DNA of 64,000 nucleotides, taken from assembly GCA_009760855.2 (NCBI GenBank), contig WPIO01000005.1:8094001-8158000 (forward strand). Direction: 5' to 3'. The first letter of the stretch is position 1; each line of letters starts with the position of its first letter. The position numbers were made by a program, and so were the translations under genes. Under the pieces are notes generated by a model. It did not search any database, was not told where the DNA came from, and saw only the letters and a program-made list of their open reading frames with translations. This document shows positions 1 to 11,080 of this stretch, in pieces. This DNA is from Cristatella mucedo (taxonomy: Eukaryota > Bryozoa > Phylactolaemata > Cristatellidae).

Positions 1-519
1 AAAGAATCACTTTTAGGTAAATGCTGGCCTATGCCAATGGGGACCTTCCGAAGCAAATAGCTCCTAAGCATGCAAGTGTACTTTATCACCATTTTTTTAA
101 TTTTTTTCGTGCATGGGGTACTTCTTAGACATGTATGGATTTAGCTAAACGCCGGTCCATAAATATTCAGACCGGTGGGGACTTTCAACGGGGAATAATT
201 GCTAAACAAGCTAGTGCACTCCTTTCCCATGAGTAAAGTTATCAGATACACACTGCAACTACTCTAGAACAATGAATTAAGAAATGCTAGCAAACGCATG
301 CTGCACATCCAGCACAATGCGAAAATTGAAAGCACATTAAATTATTTTTTTTTAAACAAGCAGCCAACAGCAAAGAGGGCGAGACAGTGCAGGAGCACCC
401 ACGAATGCCTGTGCCAAATATTTGAGCACTTGCATGCTGATGTGCACACGTATGGGTGTGAGCATGTGTATGCATGCACATGCATAGGAGGAATGTGGTG
501 GCAGCCTCTCGACCTAAAC

Positions 520-1155
520 GTGAATGCTACACTGGCTCCCAATCAAGCAGCATATCGACTTCAAAGTCCTGTCACTTACTTTCAGGTCCCTTCATTCTCT
601 GGCTCCAGCCTACCAATCAGAACTATTCCCCACGAGGCCAAGAATCGTACAACCCCCTGTTCTGACTCAAATCGTTTAGCTGTACCTCGTATGAGCCTCA
701 AAACCTTTCGAGACCGTACCTTTAGTTTGTATGCTCTCAAAGCCTGCAACTCACTCCCAACGCAGGTCACAATGTCCCCTGATATGACGACATTTAAAAA
801 GAAGCTCACAACACGCCTATGTATTGCAGCATTTAGTAGGTTTTTGCGATTTGTGTGCATAGTTGTGTTTATAACAATATAAAATAATAATAATTCATTT
901 GTATAGCACACTAAGAGAACTTAATCTCTATTCGGACACTTCACATATGTCATGGGGTTCGACCCCACGACCTCGGTCAGACCTTGATCGGGGCGAGCAC
1001 CTTAACCACTGGGCCAAACCAGCTCTGCGCCTGCTGCTTGCAGGTGTTACCACAATCATTTGGTAATGCTTTCTATACAGGATCTATAAAGTGCCTAGAA
1101 AGACATTCGGTTCTGAGGGTGCTATACAAATGTATTATTATTATTATTACTAATG
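520..1155 (+). mobile_element. LINE (L2/CR1-like) 3' end, interrupted by a SINE
   Basis: Decayed C-terminal reverse-transcriptase region (MSLKTFRDRTFSLYALKACNSLPTQV, then a KKKLTTRL-like end) to about 882. The 3' tail continues at 1040-1155 (aaagtgcctagaaagacatt...gctatacaaatgtattattatt). A SINE-A copy at 893-1027 splits the two parts. Confidence 0.75.
893..1027 (-). mobile_element. SINE-A copy inside a LINE
   Basis: tRNA-derived SINE in reverse orientation. It has a box-A-like head (ggtttggcccagtggttaag on the minus strand), a box-B-like gtcgtggggtcgaacccca, and an L2-like tail (gagattaagttctc...tgctatacaaatgaatt). It sits within the 520-1155 LINE. Confidence 0.75.
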
Positions 1156-1444
1156 CAGGGGCATGCCACCCACTGTGATTGGCTGGCTCGGGTGAGGTCA
1201 GGGTGTGGGCCTTCCCTTGGAAGGTTCAGATTCCCTTGACGAATTCACGGTTAAACCCCTCCTTATTAATGCCACTCTCAGTAATGCTGCTTAAGCCTGT
1301 ACCAGTACAGCCGGTTTGGAGGCCTGCAAGCAGTGTAGAAGCAATCAGCCCCAAACAAGTAGCTCTAAACTGAGTCTAAGCTTCAAAAAAGAGCAGATAC
1401 CAGTTGTTAGGGAGCAGATTGTAGCTATGGAGCGCAGTGATTGC

Positions 1445-1590
1445 CACTGAGTACTAGCCCAGTGGTACCGTGCTAGCAGCACTTGAAGAGCCAGGCTGTG
1501 GGTTCAAGTCCTGCTCAGCAGCCAATACTTCATTGCTCACTGCAAGCAGAGTGATAGCCGACAAATATTCTTCTTCCACTAGTTTTTTTC
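1445..1590 (+). mobile_element. SINE-B copy, diverged
   Basis: Box-A-like tagcccagtggtaccgtg and box-B-like tgggttcaagtcctgc are followed by the SINE-B body (cactgcaagcagagtgatagccg). Confidence 0.6.
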
Positions 1591-1787
1591 ATAAACTTGA
1601 AATACAAGATGACCGAAGCACGCCTGCAGTAAGACTTGGTGTCGAAATGATTTTGCTTCGAGTGGGTAACAGCCTAGTGGTTACCAGTCTAGCAATTGAG
1701 TTGCCATTTCCACGGCAGTCAGCTCAGGGCTTAAAGCATCGACTTATAATTTCCCCGCACGAAGGCTGCTGCCGTTCGCAAGAGTGC

Positions 1788-1830
1788 CGAACTGGTTTGG
1801 CTCAGTGGTTAAGGTGCTCGCCGCGACTAT
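1788..1830 (+). mobile_element. SINE-A head fragment
   Basis: gaactggtttggctcagtgg and ttaaggtgctcgcc match the tRNA-like head of SINE-A. The rest is missing. Confidence 0.6.
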
Positions 1831-2101
1831 GAATGCTGCCTCGAGTGAACACCGATAGCGTAACCTCCGGATTACTCTACCAACTGGTCTACAAATGGGC
1901 AAATGAGACTGTGCAACTGAGCAACGAAGGCGGTGCGCTGCCACCTCGAACTGAACCCCCCCCCCCCCCCGTCGAAAAAGTACGCCGAAAAAAGCGACAT
2001 CACGAAGCAGTGTCGGCAGCAGCAGCAGCATGAGCAGGAAGCGAAACGGCAGCAGCTGCACGGCACACGAGCAGCAGCGGGAGGCCAACTAGCTCCCACA
2101 C

Positions 2102-2845
2102 CTCTGGTACATGGTGAAGAGCTCGTGGCTGAACAGCATGGCCTCCTGACCTCCGATCCCGGCCGTGACCTCCAGCACGGTGCTGCAGTCGTCGCCCGGC
2201 TCGGGAGGCACAAGGGCCTGCAGCAGCCGCGCCTCGGCTTGCCGGGCAGCGGCCAGCAGCGTCAGCCGCTCCTCCTCCAGCAGCTGCCGCAGCTCGGCAG
2301 CCTCGGTGCTGCCATCGTCGGCGTCGCCGAGGTCGTCGGCCGACGCAGCTGCGGCGGCCGCGGCCTGCCTGCATGCTTCGTACTCGTCCACTAGTCGAGC
2401 GAGCAGCGTCAAACGAGGCAGCAGCCTCGCCCTGTCTCCACTGCCGCCACTGCCATCCACCACGCTGGACAGCGGCAGCGACAGCCGTCCGTCGACGGGG
2501 CCAGCGTCCGAGGCCGTGAGCAGAACGTAGTCGGATTTTATCCTGGCCACGTAGGCACGCAGAGCCGGGTCGGCCTCAACCGACAGACTGGTGCTGGCGT
2601 ACCGGCGGGTGGAGGCGGTGGCGACGGAGAGTGGTGGCGTCCAGCGCTGACTGCCGGCAAATGCAGTTAGCACGGCCGAAGCGGGTGCACGAAGTACGAC
2701 GGCCGCAGAATCGGTGCTGACTGGGACGGCGCCATAGAGGAGGCGGCGCACGCAGCGATGGCTGCACACTGCTAGTGACACACTGTCCGGGCAGCGAGCT
2801 GCCCTGGACGAAACAAGTGACAGCACCCTGGGGCACAGCATTGGC
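2102..2845 (-). CDS. MTRF1L: Mitochondrial peptide chain release factor, first coding exon (partial gene)
   Basis: This exon encodes the N-terminal part of a class-I translation termination factor of the mitochondrial RF1 group, which reads stop codons on the mitoribosome. The likely start ATG is at 2841, four bases after a splice acceptor (pyrimidine tract then tag, minus strand). About 100 Arg/Ser/Ala-rich residues look like a mitochondrial targeting sequence. A helical, Glu/Ala-rich stretch (LLEEERLTLLAAARQAEAR) follows. The exon ends in the family signature LEVTAGIGGQEAMLF and FTMYQ, which is the PCRF domain. It stops at a donor (CAGAG then gtgtgg) in phase 2. The GGQ catalytic domain is not in the window and must lie left of base 1. 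MTRF1 and MTRF1L cannot be told apart from this part. The conserved block is clear. The start and the rather weak donor are inferred. Confidence 0.82.
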
Positions 2846-3114
2846 CTACAAGAAGGAAACACCACACTGAACATTACAGTCACAACAGCAGAATTCCCAA
2901 TGAGGCAGCCGTTGTTCAAAACGGTAATAATCTGTCTGACAGATAACTACTCACTACATAATATTAACAACGATTACAATAAAACATGTATACAGCACCA
3001 TCAAGATAATTAAATGTCTTGCTAAGTATTTTACATACGTTGGAAATGAAGCGAGTCAATAACTAAGTGATGACATGCACGACTTCACCACATATAAGCA
3101 CATAAAAGACATAA

Positions 3115-3116
3115 CA

Positions 3117-3147
<31 letters not shown>
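3115..3147 (+). repeat. CA microsatellite
   Basis: Uninterrupted CA dinucleotides, placed just beyond the tail side of the reversed LINE fragment at 3150-3440. Confidence 0.95.
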
Positions 3148-3149
3148 TC

Positions 3150-3440
3150 AGATATGGACAGCCCACACTGACGGACCACAGGCTTTGAGAAACATGCAGG
3201 TTTTTAGCTTCTTTTTAAATGACATCAGGTCAGGGAACGACGTGACGTCAGTCGGCAGTGAGTTCAAGGCGTCAGGAGCATGCGAACTAAAGGCACGGTC
3301 TCCAAACGCTTCGAGGTTTGTTGGAGGCACAGCCAAGTATACAGAGTCCAGAGTCATAGTTACAGGGGATACGTTGCAGAGCCCGATTAGGAAGTATTTC
3401 AGATGGGTGGGGTCAAGGGAATGAAGAGACATACAAGTTT
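3150..3440 (-). mobile_element. LINE (L2/CR1-like) reverse-transcriptase C-terminal fragment
   Basis: Minus-strand translation LDPTHLKYFLIGLCN...[18 protein letters not shown] and LNSLPTDVTSFPDLMSFKKK is the C-terminal region shared by the LINE copies in this window. It is 5'-truncated. Confidence 0.75.
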
Positions 3441-3735
3441 AGCAGCATCACTCGATTCGTACGTGCACACAAGGGGGGTTTCATATTTATAAACTGCTCT
3501 CAACTAAATTCTCCCAGTAGAGCCTTCTTTGCACACTGTGTCAGAGACGATCACTAAGCCGAACAGCACAGCGTGGCTACCAGCGCAGCCCCTGCATCAT
3601 GTGCAGCTAGAGCAGTCGCACTGCCGCTGTACCACTCACTACATTCATGTCTTGCATACCGTAGCTTTCTTTTAAACGATTGCCTTATTTTTAAATTGTG
3701 GCTCGAGACCATCAGGCTATAAGCACTATCAATGA

Positions 3736-3895
3736 ATGCTCAATGTGAGCATGCTCACATTGAGCATGCTCACACACACCACATGCATAAGCATGCCAGC
3801 CCACGCGCACCCACACATGCACTCACGAGCGCAGTCGCACGTATGAACGTATTCGCGAACACACGCCGGTATGCATGCATGCATACCGACGTGTG
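3736..3895. repeat. Pair of palindromes in CA/CG-rich sequence
   Basis: A perfect 32-bp palindrome occupies 3736-3767 (half site ATGCTCAATGTGAGCA). A perfect 22-bp palindrome occupies 3867-3888 (half site CGGTATGCATG). After one mismatch its arms extend to CACACG/CGTGTG, spanning 3860-3895. Both could extrude as cruciforms. Confidence 0.8.
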
Positions 3896-4100
3896 ATGTG
3901 GTTGCTACCAGGAACGCAATCGGTCGCCAAACGTGCTCGGCATGACAGAACAGGCTCCCTGGCTACTCTCGGCACAGCAGGAGCAGGACCACCACGACCA
4001 TATGTACGCACTGCATCTGCCTCGCTGGCCGGACAGGTTCCCTGCCCGAAGTAGGGGGCGGCTTCCGGTACAGCCTCCGGCGTCTAATATATAATACATA

Positions 4101-4238
4101 TAATTCATTTGTATAGCACCCCAAGAGAACTTAATCTCTATTCAGGCACTTCACATATGCCTCGGGGCTCGACCCCACGACCTCGGTCAGACCTTGGTCG
4201 GGGCGAGCACCTTAACCGCTGGACCAAACCAGCTCGGC
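4101..4238 (-). mobile_element. SINE-A copy, near complete
   Basis: Same structure as the 893-1027 copy, from attcatttgtatagcacccc to ccaaaccagctcggc on the plus strand. It contains the reversed box B (ggctcgaccccacgacctcg). Confidence 0.8.
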
Positions 4239-4249
4239 ATACCCCACGC

Positions 4250-7200
4250 TTGATTTTTCAGTGAACCGGTGTGCAGCAGCAGCAGAGTCTTGGCTGCTAT
4301 CGACCCACTCGCAGTGGCCAGTAAAAAATTGCCTGTTCCGGGTCTCAAACGTGCGATTTGGCCCCTGGGGCTTAGCTAAAGGTCCAAAGTCCAAATATCC
4401 GTGGTACTTTGCTTTCCGAAGCCCTTCGCCTTGTTACAAGTGTGAAGCCGAGTAGCGCACCTGCCGACTATGGCGACTCTTTTTCTTGGCTCTGCAACTA
4501 GCACAAGGCGCTTGTGTGAGGAAGAATTGTTCACTTTCTCGCAGCCCATACTGTGGCGTTCTCTTACCCTCAACTATGAACTTAAATAAGAGCCTGTCTG
4601 CTATGGGTGCCCCACGCTGCTGATAGCCCCTTTAACCCCCAAGGTCACAATCTGCCTGCCGACATGTTGGTAACAACGTTGGTCACGAAGGTGTTCTGTT
4701 GCTGCAGCCAACTGGAGAAAGCGCTCTTTGAGCTGCATCAACGCATGCACGCCCTCCGAGTCCTCGATCGTGATGCATGTGGTCATCGCACCCACTTCCA
4801 TTAAGAGTAATACATGCCCCTGAAACTAGCAGGTGCCAGCGCCGTACTTAATGTGCCACCCAGTTCACATTCCCGTGAGCTGGGTGCAGCAACCATGCTA
4901 TACATGCGGCTAGTACTATATAATTAGTGCATTAGTAACGCTAGCCTTGCACGCTTCTGCAGCTGTTATACCTTCCATTAGGCGTTCAAAAAGTACAAAC
5001 CGAATTCTTCCAACACTGCTACGCAAGTAGCATAGGATATGATCGCTGACTACACATTTCGCTAGGACATCTAGCACTGTGTAACTGGGGCCAGTTAGGA
5101 GGAAATTTATCGCGTCGTATTTCTTGGTATCTAATCAGAATTCAGCCTTAGTAATTCCTAAGTTGACCGCGGGGGCCCCTCCCCTCCCCTACAGGCAGGG
5201 ATCCTGCATGGCACCGTGACATGGCCGACGCTCGAGGTCGGCCTCCCTTTTCAGCTCCAGCTACGGTTGTAATAATTCCGTACGAGCGACAAATTCAATA
5301 AAAAGAGGTTACGATTAAAAAAACAGCACACCTTAGGTAGAAATGTGGGCGATTGGACGAGGCCCAGTACGTACGCGCACTTCAGCGATATACCGGGGCC
5401 ACCGGCGGCTAGCTCCTTCGGTTTCCAATAGCTGCTTTTTCCTGAAAATCAAAATGGGCTGATCCAATCTCTGAATTTAAATCACGGTCTATTGTTGAAG
5501 ATGCGCTCTTTCTTCTTAGCACAGGTACTACGCGAACTCCTACAGGTACCCTAACAAACTCGACAGTCAAATACGGACTATGAAGAATGAGAAAAACTAC
5601 GGTCGCACGAGCGGCGGAAGCTAGCTTCGCGGATCGGCACGGGTCGCTGTGCCTCCCTTGGGAACCGGAGGCCGACCGACGGTAACTGGTGGGACGAGTA
5701 AGAAGACTAAGAGTTATATTTTGCTAATAGGACACATCGTAATACTTCAGATTCTATGCTCGGCCTCCGAAAACACTGCAGTGCCCAAATCTTTTGCACC
5801 CCGCCGCATGGCTTTTCATGTTGCATTGTGACTCGATACTCCACCGTTGCGAGAGCTTCACCTGTAGCTGTCTCCACAGACTTTGATGGCCGTTCCCATA
5901 CCACCAAACATGTAGGTTCCCTCTCTTTCTACTTTTATTTACCTCGAGATCATTTGCATAATTCCAATAACCTTACAGAGGCTCAACTTGATCTCATCCG
6001 AGGCTGCTGACCTGAGCTGTTCGTTGGTTCACCGTTCTACTTTCATGTATTTCTTCAGTTTAAGACGTTAATTATTAAAACTGCATGTGAGCACTAGCAG
6101 TTACATTAAATGACTATCACCTATTCCAGCCTTGCACCAAGAGACGTTCGCTGTCTGCGTGATTAGATCCTTCCAGTGCCTATTAACGCAATTGTGAGAT
6201 CTGACGTATACCGGTTTGCAAGCTTTCGTTCAGCAAAAGCTGTGTAGCGTGCACCTGCAGCTTCTGCTGCTGTAATTAGCGAAGCGTCTTGGACATGAAT
6301 GCACACGCCTCACCTTTGGCCAATAGTTAAGCGTCGACTCAACGCAGCGTCAGGCCACTAATGCATGTTATATTTTGCGTCGTTTGCTGCGATTGATCAG
6401 GCTCTCGTATATGTGCCCGTTTAGAGTAATAAAGAAGAGTCTCGTTTACCGCGCATGTTCGCTCGCTGTGTCTCCGCGAGACTCCCACCAGAACAGCGGC
6501 CGCCGGAGCCGTCATACAACAGCTGCAGCTACCCAGGTTGCATGCATTGGAAAGCGAGCAGATGTCGACATGAATATTCCGTCGTTCTAAAAAAAACTAA
6601 AGTTTCTCGAAAAATTGTATGCTAGTAGGTGCAGCGTATGTAAGTGCACGTACCCTCATTTTCAGTTACGCTTCGGAGTCTTAGGTCGCGCATTTTTTAG
6701 ATCCGAGTGGCTTTCGGTGCAGGTTACCAGTTGACCTGATCCGACGCAAGAAAAAGAAGCATGGCTGAGCCAGCAAAGCTGTCAGGAAAAAGTAAGTAGC
6801 ATAGACGTAGGACGCTTGAAATGGAAGTTTCAAAGTCGGCAGTAGAAAGGAAGGTCAGTGCCGCTGCGAAAGACTACCTAAAAAGAGTTGCACGGCCTAT
6901 GACCTTCAGAGCAAAGCTGCTGGCACCAACATAGATATTAAATTGAAAAAAATTAAAAGCTAATGCATTGTTCTGAGGGAGCAGCTGAGCCCGATGAGGC
7001 TGCAACTGTACCTGCAATTTAAGCTAGATAATGAATGAGCTAAGCCATCGATCGTGCTTCCTCTACAGCAGAGGTAAAATGCCTTGAACGAAATTCCGCT
7101 CACTGAGGGTACTATAACAAACGTTGTATTAGTAGTATTATTACGGTGCTTTACGGATCAGATATAATTTTGATTTTTACTCTGTTATCAATAGAGAACC

Positions 7201-8830
7201 ATCAAAGCACCTTAGGCAAAGGAAATACGCGACTGAATTTAAGGACCGGTCCGGGCCTTATTAAGCTGCCCAACTGTATTGGCTTAATGGATTTTCCAGC
7301 CTGTACTTAGTTACAGTAGGCTAATCTAGAGAGAACCGTGGAAATTGCAGTTTGGCATTGCCGTTGCGCAGAACGCACAGAACGCCAGCCGACGAGCAAC
7401 ACCACCAGTGTATTCCCCTGCGAACGGAGCCGCGCGAACGTCCGCGGGACTGCCGTCCCGCGGACGTTCATGCTAAGCGCGCTTCTGTCGACTGCGGTTC
7501 AGGGACGCTGCGCTGCGATTCCGTTAGCGTTGTTGCTAACGCCTAGTAGTATGAATGCTGCGCTCCGAATGGCTAGTCGTTGGTCAGAAGGGCCCTCCAG
7601 CCTAGTACTGGCAGACTACAACATTTAGGCGCGGCACTGTCGCAGGCTGAGGTGTGCATTATCACTCGTACAACGATCAGGGGCAGTGCCATCAACTAAA
7701 CAAAACCACAGACCTAGTAAGATCTTTTGATTCAGTCAGCCACTTGGTTGAGTAGCCTTTAATCCTTTTTAGGGATCGGGCGCGATTACTGGCTGCGAAG
7801 ATGGTCTCCTAAATAAATCCTTTAAAAACTTCAATGGACAGTGATCGTTTCAGGTGCAGCACCTTCATTTAAGAGCAACCACTACGTTGATGTTTTTTAA
7901 ACGTATCCAGTTCATTCATTCTTGGGCTGAATTTTGTCATGTGGACTTTCCTGCAATTTCAATAAGGCTATGCCGCTTCCCATTGTAGACAAAGTGGCCC
8001 TGTCAGCCGTGTAGCTCCGGTGTCGTACGACGGCTCACTCCTGCCTGCGCCGGCTGTTGCAAGTCTCCACCATCCTGACCTTCAACAACAGCTAACCCTC
8101 TGCCTCCTCCATCTTATCGTGTCCTGCATATTTCATTCTCACCCACGCCTGCATTTTTTCCTGCGAAAACCAAAAGGACGCACAAGCCAACCGAAAAGCG
8201 ATGTTGCTAACCTCCTTTCCCTTATTCTGCACATCAAGCCAAAAGTGTACCCACCAATCCAGTAACGTTACCAACGATGTTGCAGATAGAGAACCTCATC
8301 TTTGCGCTCAGTCCGCCAGACGGCGCTGTTGGGCTGCCCTTCGTACCTGGAAGCTTGCAGGTCTGCTTTTAGATTTACTCGACAGCTAAGAGTGTTTCAC
8401 GACTCTATGTGTTTTTGTGCGCGAGGTATTGGGTGTATCAGTGATAGCGGTCTCAACATCTCCCTCTGAACCAGCACATTGGGCGGAGCCGCGTCTCTAC
8501 TCAAGCGCATCAATGGGTGGAGAAGAAAAATGAGCTATTCCTTCTCTGCTTGGTCTCGAATCGATCTGGACATTCAAGGTTTTCATCACTGGAGATCAAA
8601 CTTGCTGCTCGTATCCGATCAAGCAGCTACTGAATAAGATATTTTTGTTCTTTTCGCTCCGGTGATAGTTATATGGCATATGTACAACCAAATCCTATCT
8701 GCGATGCTTCTCCTCCCCCGGGGGGAGACTGGAACTGCGATACAGCTTTTTGAGATCCAATCCAACCATCCAATTTGTCACGTCCTTTTTGGTCGACAAT
8801 TGCATAACGTCACAGTGTAGGCTATTCCGA
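4250..8830. other. Gene-poor stretch
   Basis: I find no convincing exon apart from a very short possible one at 6763-6791. The stretch contains a LINE 3' tail near 7055-7145 (aaatgccttgaacgaaattc...actgagggtactataacaaa, then attatta). It also holds hairpins near 7436-7541 and a dispersed repeat at about 7540-7690. The open frames here have no recognisable content. Confidence 0.5.
7436..7541. repeat. Two consecutive perfect hairpins
   Basis: Arms GAACGTCCGCGGGAC (7436-7450) and GTCCCGCGGACGTTC (7455-7469) pair perfectly around a TGCC loop. A second pair, cgttagc (7522-7528) and gctaacg (7535-7541), follows. The first is very CpG-rich. Confidence 0.75.
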
Positions 8831-8839
8831 AAGTTCAAA

Positions 8840-9271
8840 ATGGCGGACGACGAAGAAAATCCTGCTTCTTATTCATCTTGTCGTGCGGAAAATCCAAACT
8901 ACCACACCGCGATTGATCTCCGATATGTCGACTCCGACACTAATCTGCCTTATGAGGAGTGCATAGACGAAGATGGTTTGTACTCGCTCGCCCCGGAAGC
9001 TGTCGACGCAGCCGGCGCGCCACCGGGCGGGCAGAGCGCCCCCGTCGTTTCGGCTAGCTCGGAGAAACTCAAGGTCGCCGAAGCGGTGGGCGCTGAGCTC
9101 GGAGCATCCGACGCAGACCACCAGCCGCAGGAGGAGGTTCCGGCGCAGCTGAAGCGCCTGCACTACGACGTGTCGCCGGCGGCCAAGAAGGCTGCCTCGA
9201 AGAACGACTCGGAGACGCTATTAAGCGGAGAACAGCTCCAGCTCGTTCGCCCGCTGAATAGCTCGGCCTGA
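8840..9271 (+). CDS. Small acidic protein of unknown function, single exon
   Basis: This is an open frame of 143 residues starting MADDEENPASYSSC and ending VRPLNSSA before a TGA. The ATG is the first one in good context (aaaATGG) in the frame. The protein is acidic at the N-terminus, with Tyr-rich motifs (NPNYHTAIDLRYVDSD, LPYEECIDEDGLYSLAPE). An Ala/Glu-rich middle and a short basic patch (SPAAKKAASK) follow. I see no signal peptide, membrane segment or known domain, and I do not recognise a family. Its GC- and CpG-rich composition differs sharply from the flanks and resembles a promoter-associated CpG island. An AATAAA at 9431-9436 gives a plausible 3' end, so the mRNA could be short and unspliced. 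It could also be a first exon if a donor is used. Confidence 0.55.
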   Translation: MADDEENPASYSSCRAENPNYHTAIDLRYVDSDTNLPYEECIDEDGLYSLAPEAVDAAGAPPGGQSAPVVSASSEKLKVAEAVGAELGASDADHQPQEEVPAQLKRLHYDVSPAAKKAASKNDSETLLSGEQLQLVRPLNSSA

Positions 9272-9430
9272 CCGTGCCTCCTCAGGCCGCCGCGGGCCCG
9301 GGAGACGTCCGAGCGTTCACTTCCAGCCCGCCAACCGACGTACGCGCGCGCGATAGCGATAAATCGAACAGAAAGCCGGAAAGCCGCTTGACGGCGGATT
9401 CGCGAACTCTTGCGTTCGAGGTGGGAATGA

Positions 9431-9436
9431 AATAAA
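9431..9436 (+). terminator. Poly(A) signal of the small gene
   Basis: An AATAAA lies about 160 bases downstream of the TGA of the 8840-9271 frame, in the same strand sense. It is the first canonical signal after that stop. Confidence 0.45.
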
Positions 9437-9724
9437 TGGACGCAGCCTGTCGCATCCAGCTGCTCTCCGGCTTACTCTCTTTACTACTTGACCAGCGCAC
9501 TCGAGCTCGCCTCGAGTGCGGCCGAGCTGCGGCGGCCGAGCTGCGGCGGCTGCTGCTGCCGGAAGCTTGCTGCCCCAGGTTCAATCGCCCCTCGCTCGTA
9601 CATTCACGCCTGTCGTCGCCCCAAAGTGTCGACGGCAGCCCCTCGAGGGTGCTCGTCCAACGCTCGCTTCTACGTACAGTACAAGCGCCGAGCATAATGC
9701 ATGAATTCGCACGAGCATTGCACT

Positions 9725-10210
9725 GTAATGTAATGTAATGTATCTCCGTCAGTAACTCCACAAAGTCATAAAGACCATGTGGGTGTTACACAGGAGAGTT
9801 TTGTATAGCGCACTCACAGCCTAGGCGGCTTTCGGTACGCATTCGGTAGCCAACAGACTTCGTCTCACGCAACAAAGAGAAAGTGGGAAGCATAGCAGAG
9901 TCATTAGAGCAGTTGAGGTAGTGAGTAGCATAGAAGTAGCAGTTCAGGACCGCTGAAAAGGACGAGCCATAGTCGGCAGCAGGAGAGTAGTTGTCGTTGC
10001 GTAAGAATTGTGGAAGTGAGTTCCACAGCGAGTTCCACACCTGCAGAGCTAACGCTTCTGTCGCCAACTGTCTTTAAGCGGAGGAATGGAACTGCTAATT
10101 TATTGTCCACACAGGACCTGAGGGTGCGAACAGGCTGAAACTGATGCAGAGTTCAGCTATGTACAAAGGAGCCAAGCCGTGGCGGGCCTTGCGGGTCAGC
10201 GTAAGAACTT
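9725..10210 (-). mobile_element. LINE family 2 (ATTAC-tailed) 3' fragment, copy 1
   Basis: The minus-strand 3' end is an ATTAC repeat (plus taatgtaatgtaatg at 9725). The minus translation has [23 protein letters not shown] and VWNSLWNSLPQFLRND, a reverse-transcriptase C-terminus distinct from the main LINE family. It is a close match to 28876-29352. Confidence 0.75.
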
Positions 10211-10689
10211 TGCTTTGTATCCGTTGCTCAACCGGCATCCATCCTAGCTCTTTTAGCAAAGCAATGCCCCGCGATTACGAATTACGAGCTCGGCCACTCC
10301 GAATCATAACTGATAGCCGCTTGCGAAATAGCCACGATTGAGATGCGGCTTATGAGCAGTGCGATTTATGATTATGCACGACCAAGACTCTGTAAAAGAG
10401 TCTTTAGTGACCTTTCACCGGATGACCACCACACCAGCTCCAGAAGTCATCTGCCCATTGCTAGTCACTCGATGTCGCATCTTGTGCCATATCGTCTAGT
10501 CTTCGGCAGCTCTAGTCTCCTTGCATCACTGCATGCCTCCGCCGTACAGCATTTAGTGATTGTGCAAGTTCTGCAGCTAAGCTATACAGTCGTTAACGTT
10601 GCAACTGCCAAAAATCATGACATCATGTTTCTCCAACCTGCATTAGCCCTCCATTGAGAATCGCATTGCCTTAAAATTTCTGTAGCTCA

Positions 10690-11080
10690 CCATTGAATCC
10701 CTTCATCCTCTCAAGCTTGCTTGGCTTAGGCACTCACCTCGCTCTCTCCTGAGTTTGGTCCTTCAGCTGGGCCTTTAGCAAAGCTCAAATCCTTCGGAGA
10801 TCAAGTCTTCAGCTACTATGCAGCTGAAGCTTGGGACCGACTCCCAACTGACTGACATCAAGACATCCCACGATCTGACGATGGTTTTAGCAAAGCTAAG
10901 AATCATGTTCAGCTGAGCAATTGCTTAGTTCAAGTGGATCGTCTCCTATGCGTTTCGGGTGCTGCTGCTGCTGCATATGTTATTGCTGCCTATTTAGTTG
11001 CTATACTTTTCTCAAGCCTGAGTGAAGCGCCTGGAAAGGGATTTAGTTCTCCTTAGGCTCCAGGCAAATGCATTCTCATT
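10690..11080 (+). mobile_element. Decayed LINE fragment and SINE-A-like tail
   Basis: tccttcggagatcaagtctt...gcttgggaccgactcccaac corresponds to the [17 protein letters not shown] region with many changes. gaagcgcctggaaagggatt tagttctcc at about 11026-11054 is a tail fragment. Confidence 0.45.

Noticed and set aside
298-882. 194-codon plus frame as a host gene
   Set aside because: Its C-terminal half is the LINE reverse-transcriptase end, and its N-terminal half is Cys/His-rich translation of TG-rich sequence.
1445-1520. Possible tRNA gene
   Set aside because: A- and B-box-like motifs are present, but there is no complete cloverleaf and the SINE-B body follows. The same holds for heads at 20185, 34243 and 36130.
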